A DNA stretch of 8,248 bases. Source: Cellulomonas sp. Its GTDB lineage: Bacteria; Actinomycetota; Actinomycetes; Actinomycetales; Cellulomonadaceae. Shown piece after piece: positions 6,474 through 8,248 of the stretch. The position numbers and the translations under genes are program-made. Numbering within the stretch: position 1 is the stretch's first letter; the number at the start of each line of letters is the position of its first letter. The DNA is taken from positions 1-8,248 of the forward strand of contig JAPSIJ010000083.1 of the NCBI GenBank assembly GCA_031178805.1. The letters run 5' to 3'. Below the pieces are notes generated by a model. The model searched no databases. It was not told the origin of the DNA and saw only the letters and a list, made by a program, of their open reading frames with translations.

Positions 6474-8074
6474 CCGGGCCGCTGCCCGCGCCCGCCCCGG
6501 TCCCGGTGCCCGGGGAGGACGACCTCGGCTGGCGCCGGATGCACCCGGTGACGCCGGCGGTGAAGGGCTGGAAGGTCCTCGTCGCGGTGATCGCCGTCAT
6601 CGCGTGGAACGCGGCCGACGAGGTCCGCGACCTGGCCGAGCTGCTCGGCGCGCGGGTCTGGCTGTTCGTGGCCGGCGCGATCGTGCTGGCCGCGCTCATC
6701 GGGTTCGGCTACTCCGCCGTCGCCTGGCGGATGACGCGGTTCGCCGTCACCGACGAGGCCGTGCACCTGCGCACCGGCGTGCTGTTCCGGCAGCAGCGGC
6801 AGGCCCGGCTCGACCGGCTGCAGGCCGTCGACGTCGTCCAGCCGCTCCTGGCCCGGGTGCTCGGGCTCGCGGAGCTGCGGCTGGAGGTCGCGGGCGGCGC
6901 GGGGTCGGCGGTGTCGCTGGCGTTCCTGCGCGAGTCCGAGGCCGAGCAGCTGCGCGCGGAGCTGCTGGCCCGCGCGGCGGGGGTGCACCGCGGCCGGCGG
7001 CCCGCGGCAGCGGCCGGGGCTCCTGCCGTGGTGGCGGAGCCGGTGCCCGCGGCCGACGGGTCCGTGCCCGCGACCGGGGCCGCGACCGAGCCCGTGGCCG
7101 TTCCGGGGGAGGGTGTCCCGGTCGGTGCGGGTGCGCCGGCGGGTGCGCCCGGCGCCGACGACGGCCCGTGGGACGACGGCCCGGCGCCGGTCGCCCCCGA
7201 GCGCCCGGTCTACGAGGTGCCGGTCGGCCGGCTGCTGGTCTCGACGCTGCGGTCCGCGGCGACCGTGTGGCTGGTGCTGCTGCTGGTCGTCCTGGCCGTC
7301 GTCGTGGTGACGACCGGGGAGCTCGGGTCGGCGTTCGCCGTGCTCCCGCCGCTGCTCGGCATGGCGTCCTACACCTGGACCCGGTTCAACCGGGGCGCGA
7401 ACTTCCGCGCGGCGATCTCCCCGGACGGCATCCGGCTGCGGCACGGGCTCACCGAGTCGCGCGCGCAGACCGTCCCGCCGGGGCGGGTGCAGGCCGTGCA
7501 GCTCACCCAGGGCCTGCTGTGGCGCGGCCCGGACTGGTGGCGGGTCGAGATCAACGTCGCCGGCTACGGCTCCGCGACCGACCAGAACCAGACCGAGAAC
7601 GTGCTGCTGCCGGTCGGCACCCGCGAGGACGCGCTGCTCGCGCTGTGGCTCGTGCTGCCGGACCTCGGCACCGACGACCCGCGCGCGCTGGTCGACGCGG
7701 GCCTGACCGGGCGCGAGGAGGACGGCGGCTGGGCGGTCGCCCCGCGCCGGTCCCGCTGGCTGGACCCGGTCGGCTGGCGCCGGCACGGCGTGACCGTCAC
7801 CGACCGCGCGCTGGTGCTGCGGTCCGGGGTGCTGGTGCGCCGGCTCGTCGTCGTCCCGCACGAGCGGACCCAGTCGCTCACCCTGGCGCAGGGCCCGCTG
7901 CAGCGGCGGCTCGGCCTCGCGTCCTTCCAGCTGCAGTCCACGCCCGGCCCGGTGACGCCGGCCGTGCAGCACCTGGACGAGCGCGTCGCGGCGGGGCTGA
8001 TGGACGAGCAGGCGACCCGCGCCCGCACCGCGCGGGCCGGCGCCGGCCCCGAGCAGTGGATGCGACGCGCATGA
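6470..8074 (+). CDS. Membrane protein with three bacterial PH domains (YdbT/DUF304-like)
   Basis: This 534-residue protein repeats the two-helix plus bPH2 plan. Helices lie at about 34-48 and 63-85, and PH domain 1 at about 86-166 (VTDEAVHLRTGVLFRQQRQA, 93-112). A linker of about 75 residues rich in Ala, Pro, Gly and Val (170-247) follows, then helices at about 262-281 and 285-303. PH domain 2 is at about 306-396 and PH domain 3 at about 436-505 (VTDRALVLRSGVLVRRLVVV, 443-462, then GPLQRRLGLASFQLQST, 475-491). Length and three-domain layout match the large YdbT-type partner of the small YdbS-type protein. The start GTG 6470 overlaps the upstream stop, and the protein then begins just before the conserved WRRMHPVTP block (21-29). 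Only a weak GGCGGGG precedes it. The role is unknown; the B. subtilis ydbST pair helps resist antimicrobial peptides. Confidence 0.9.
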   Translation: MTGPLPAPAPVPVPGEDDLGWRRMHPVTPAVKGWKVLVAVIAVIAWNAADEVRDLAELLGARVWLFVAGAIVLAALIGFGYSAVAWRMTRFAVTDEAVHLRTGVLFRQQRQARLDRLQAVDVVQPLLARVLGLAELRLEVAGGAGSAVSLAFLRESEAEQLRAELLARAAGVHRGRRPAAAAGAPAVVAEPVPAADGSVPATGAATEPVAVPGEGVPVGAGAPAGAPGADDGPWDDGPAPVAPERPVYEVPVGRLLVSTLRSAATVWLVLLLVVLAVVVVTTGELGSAFAVLPPLLGMASYTWTRFNRGANFRAAISPDGIRLRHGLTESRAQTVPPGRVQAVQLTQGLLWRGPDWWRVEINVAGYGSATDQNQTENVLLPVGTREDALLALWLVLPDLGTDDPRALVDAGLTGREEDGGWAVAPRRSRWLDPVGWRRHGVTVTDRALVLRSGVLVRRLVVVPHERTQSLTLAQGPLQRRLGLASFQLQSTPGPVTPAVQHLDERVAAGLMDEQATRARTARAGAGPEQWMRRA

Positions 8075-8248
8075 CCCGCCTCGGGATCGGCGTGGTCGGC
8101 GCGGGGCGCGTCGGCGCCGTTCTCGGCAGCGCGCTGCGCGCCGCGGGGCACCCCGTCGTCGGCGTCAGCGCGGTGTCGGAGGCGTCGCGGGAGCGCGCGG
8201 ACACGCTCCTGCCCGGCGTGCCGGTGCTCGACGTGCCGGAGGTCGTCC
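8071..8248 (+). CDS. Rossmann-fold / DUF2520 oxidoreductase-like protein, N-terminal part (3' end outside window)
   Basis: The first 59 codons are present and the rest is beyond the window. The protein opens with a beta strand and the nucleotide-binding loop GVVGAGRVG (residues 7-15), followed by a helix, LGSALRAAGH (18-27), then VVGVSAVSEASRERADTLLPGVPVLDVPEVV. The GxGxxG-type loop and the 'SERADTLLPGVPVLD' style continuation match actinobacterial proteins with an NAD(P)-binding Rossmann-like domain followed by DUF2520. Those genes usually precede panC of pantothenate synthesis, so panC may lie just to the right (inference). Relatives resemble ketopantoate reductase-type or prephenate dehydrogenase-type folds, but the reaction is not established. 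ATG 8071 overlaps the upstream stop as ATGA. An in-frame GTG at 8056 would add five residues and cannot be excluded. Confidence 0.85.
   Translation, partial: MTRLGIGVVGAGRVGAVLGSALRAAGHPVVGVSAVSEASRERADTLLPGVPVLDVPEVV

Noticed and set aside
6284..7972. Long minus-strand frame opposite the two PH-domain genes.
   Set aside because: Arg/His/Gly-rich shadow without motifs, antisense to frames with clear membrane helices and PH domains.

Overview
This is a high-GC (clearly above 70 percent) stretch of a Gram-positive actinobacterial chromosome. The codon third positions are almost all G or C. The gene order (end of hpt, ftsH, folE, folP, a fused folB-folK, a DUF3180 membrane protein, two bacterial PH-domain proteins, then a Rossmann/DUF2520 protein) is the order I know from Cellulomonas and related Micrococcales. 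The genus is an inference from order and protein style, not a database match. All genes are on the + strand.

Layout. Positions 3-290 are the last 95 codons of hypoxanthine/guanine phosphoribosyltransferase, cut by the window edge. A 151-bp gap (291-441) follows. It holds a strong GC hairpin that probably terminates hpt, a possible promoter for ftsH, and a Shine-Dalgarno sequence separated from the ftsH start by a second hairpin. The ATP-dependent membrane protease gene ftsH is at 442-2469. folE (2473-3051) starts only 3 nt after ftsH. A 42-nt gap carries a folded inverted repeat and a -10 motif placed for leaderless expression of folP (3094-3978). folP overlaps the folB-folK fusion (3975-5366) by ATGA, and the fusion overlaps the DUF3180 gene (5366-5860) by one base. 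A 9-bp hairpin whose loop contains the DUF3180 stop codon comes next. Two PH-domain membrane protein genes, 5910-6473 and 6470-8074, overlap by GTGA. The second overlaps by ATGA the start of a Rossmann-fold/DUF2520 gene (8071 onward) that is cut by the right edge.

Function. FolE makes dihydroneopterin triphosphate from GTP. The aldolase half of FolB-FolK makes 6-hydroxymethyl-dihydropterin and its kinase half pyrophosphorylates it. FolP then condenses the product with p-aminobenzoate to give dihydropteroate. The window therefore has every committed pterin-branch enzyme except a dihydroneopterin triphosphate phosphatase; pabA/B/C, folC and folA are not here. FtsH and Hpt are long-standing neighbours with different jobs (membrane protein quality control and purine salvage). 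The DUF3180 and PH-domain proteins are membrane proteins of unknown detailed role.

No mobile element, CRISPR array, tRNA, rRNA or defence system is visible. The region is a conserved housekeeping cluster. Its more interesting signals are in the short gaps (hairpins around translation starts and stops) and in low-complexity additions to the proteins, not in an undescribed multi-gene system.
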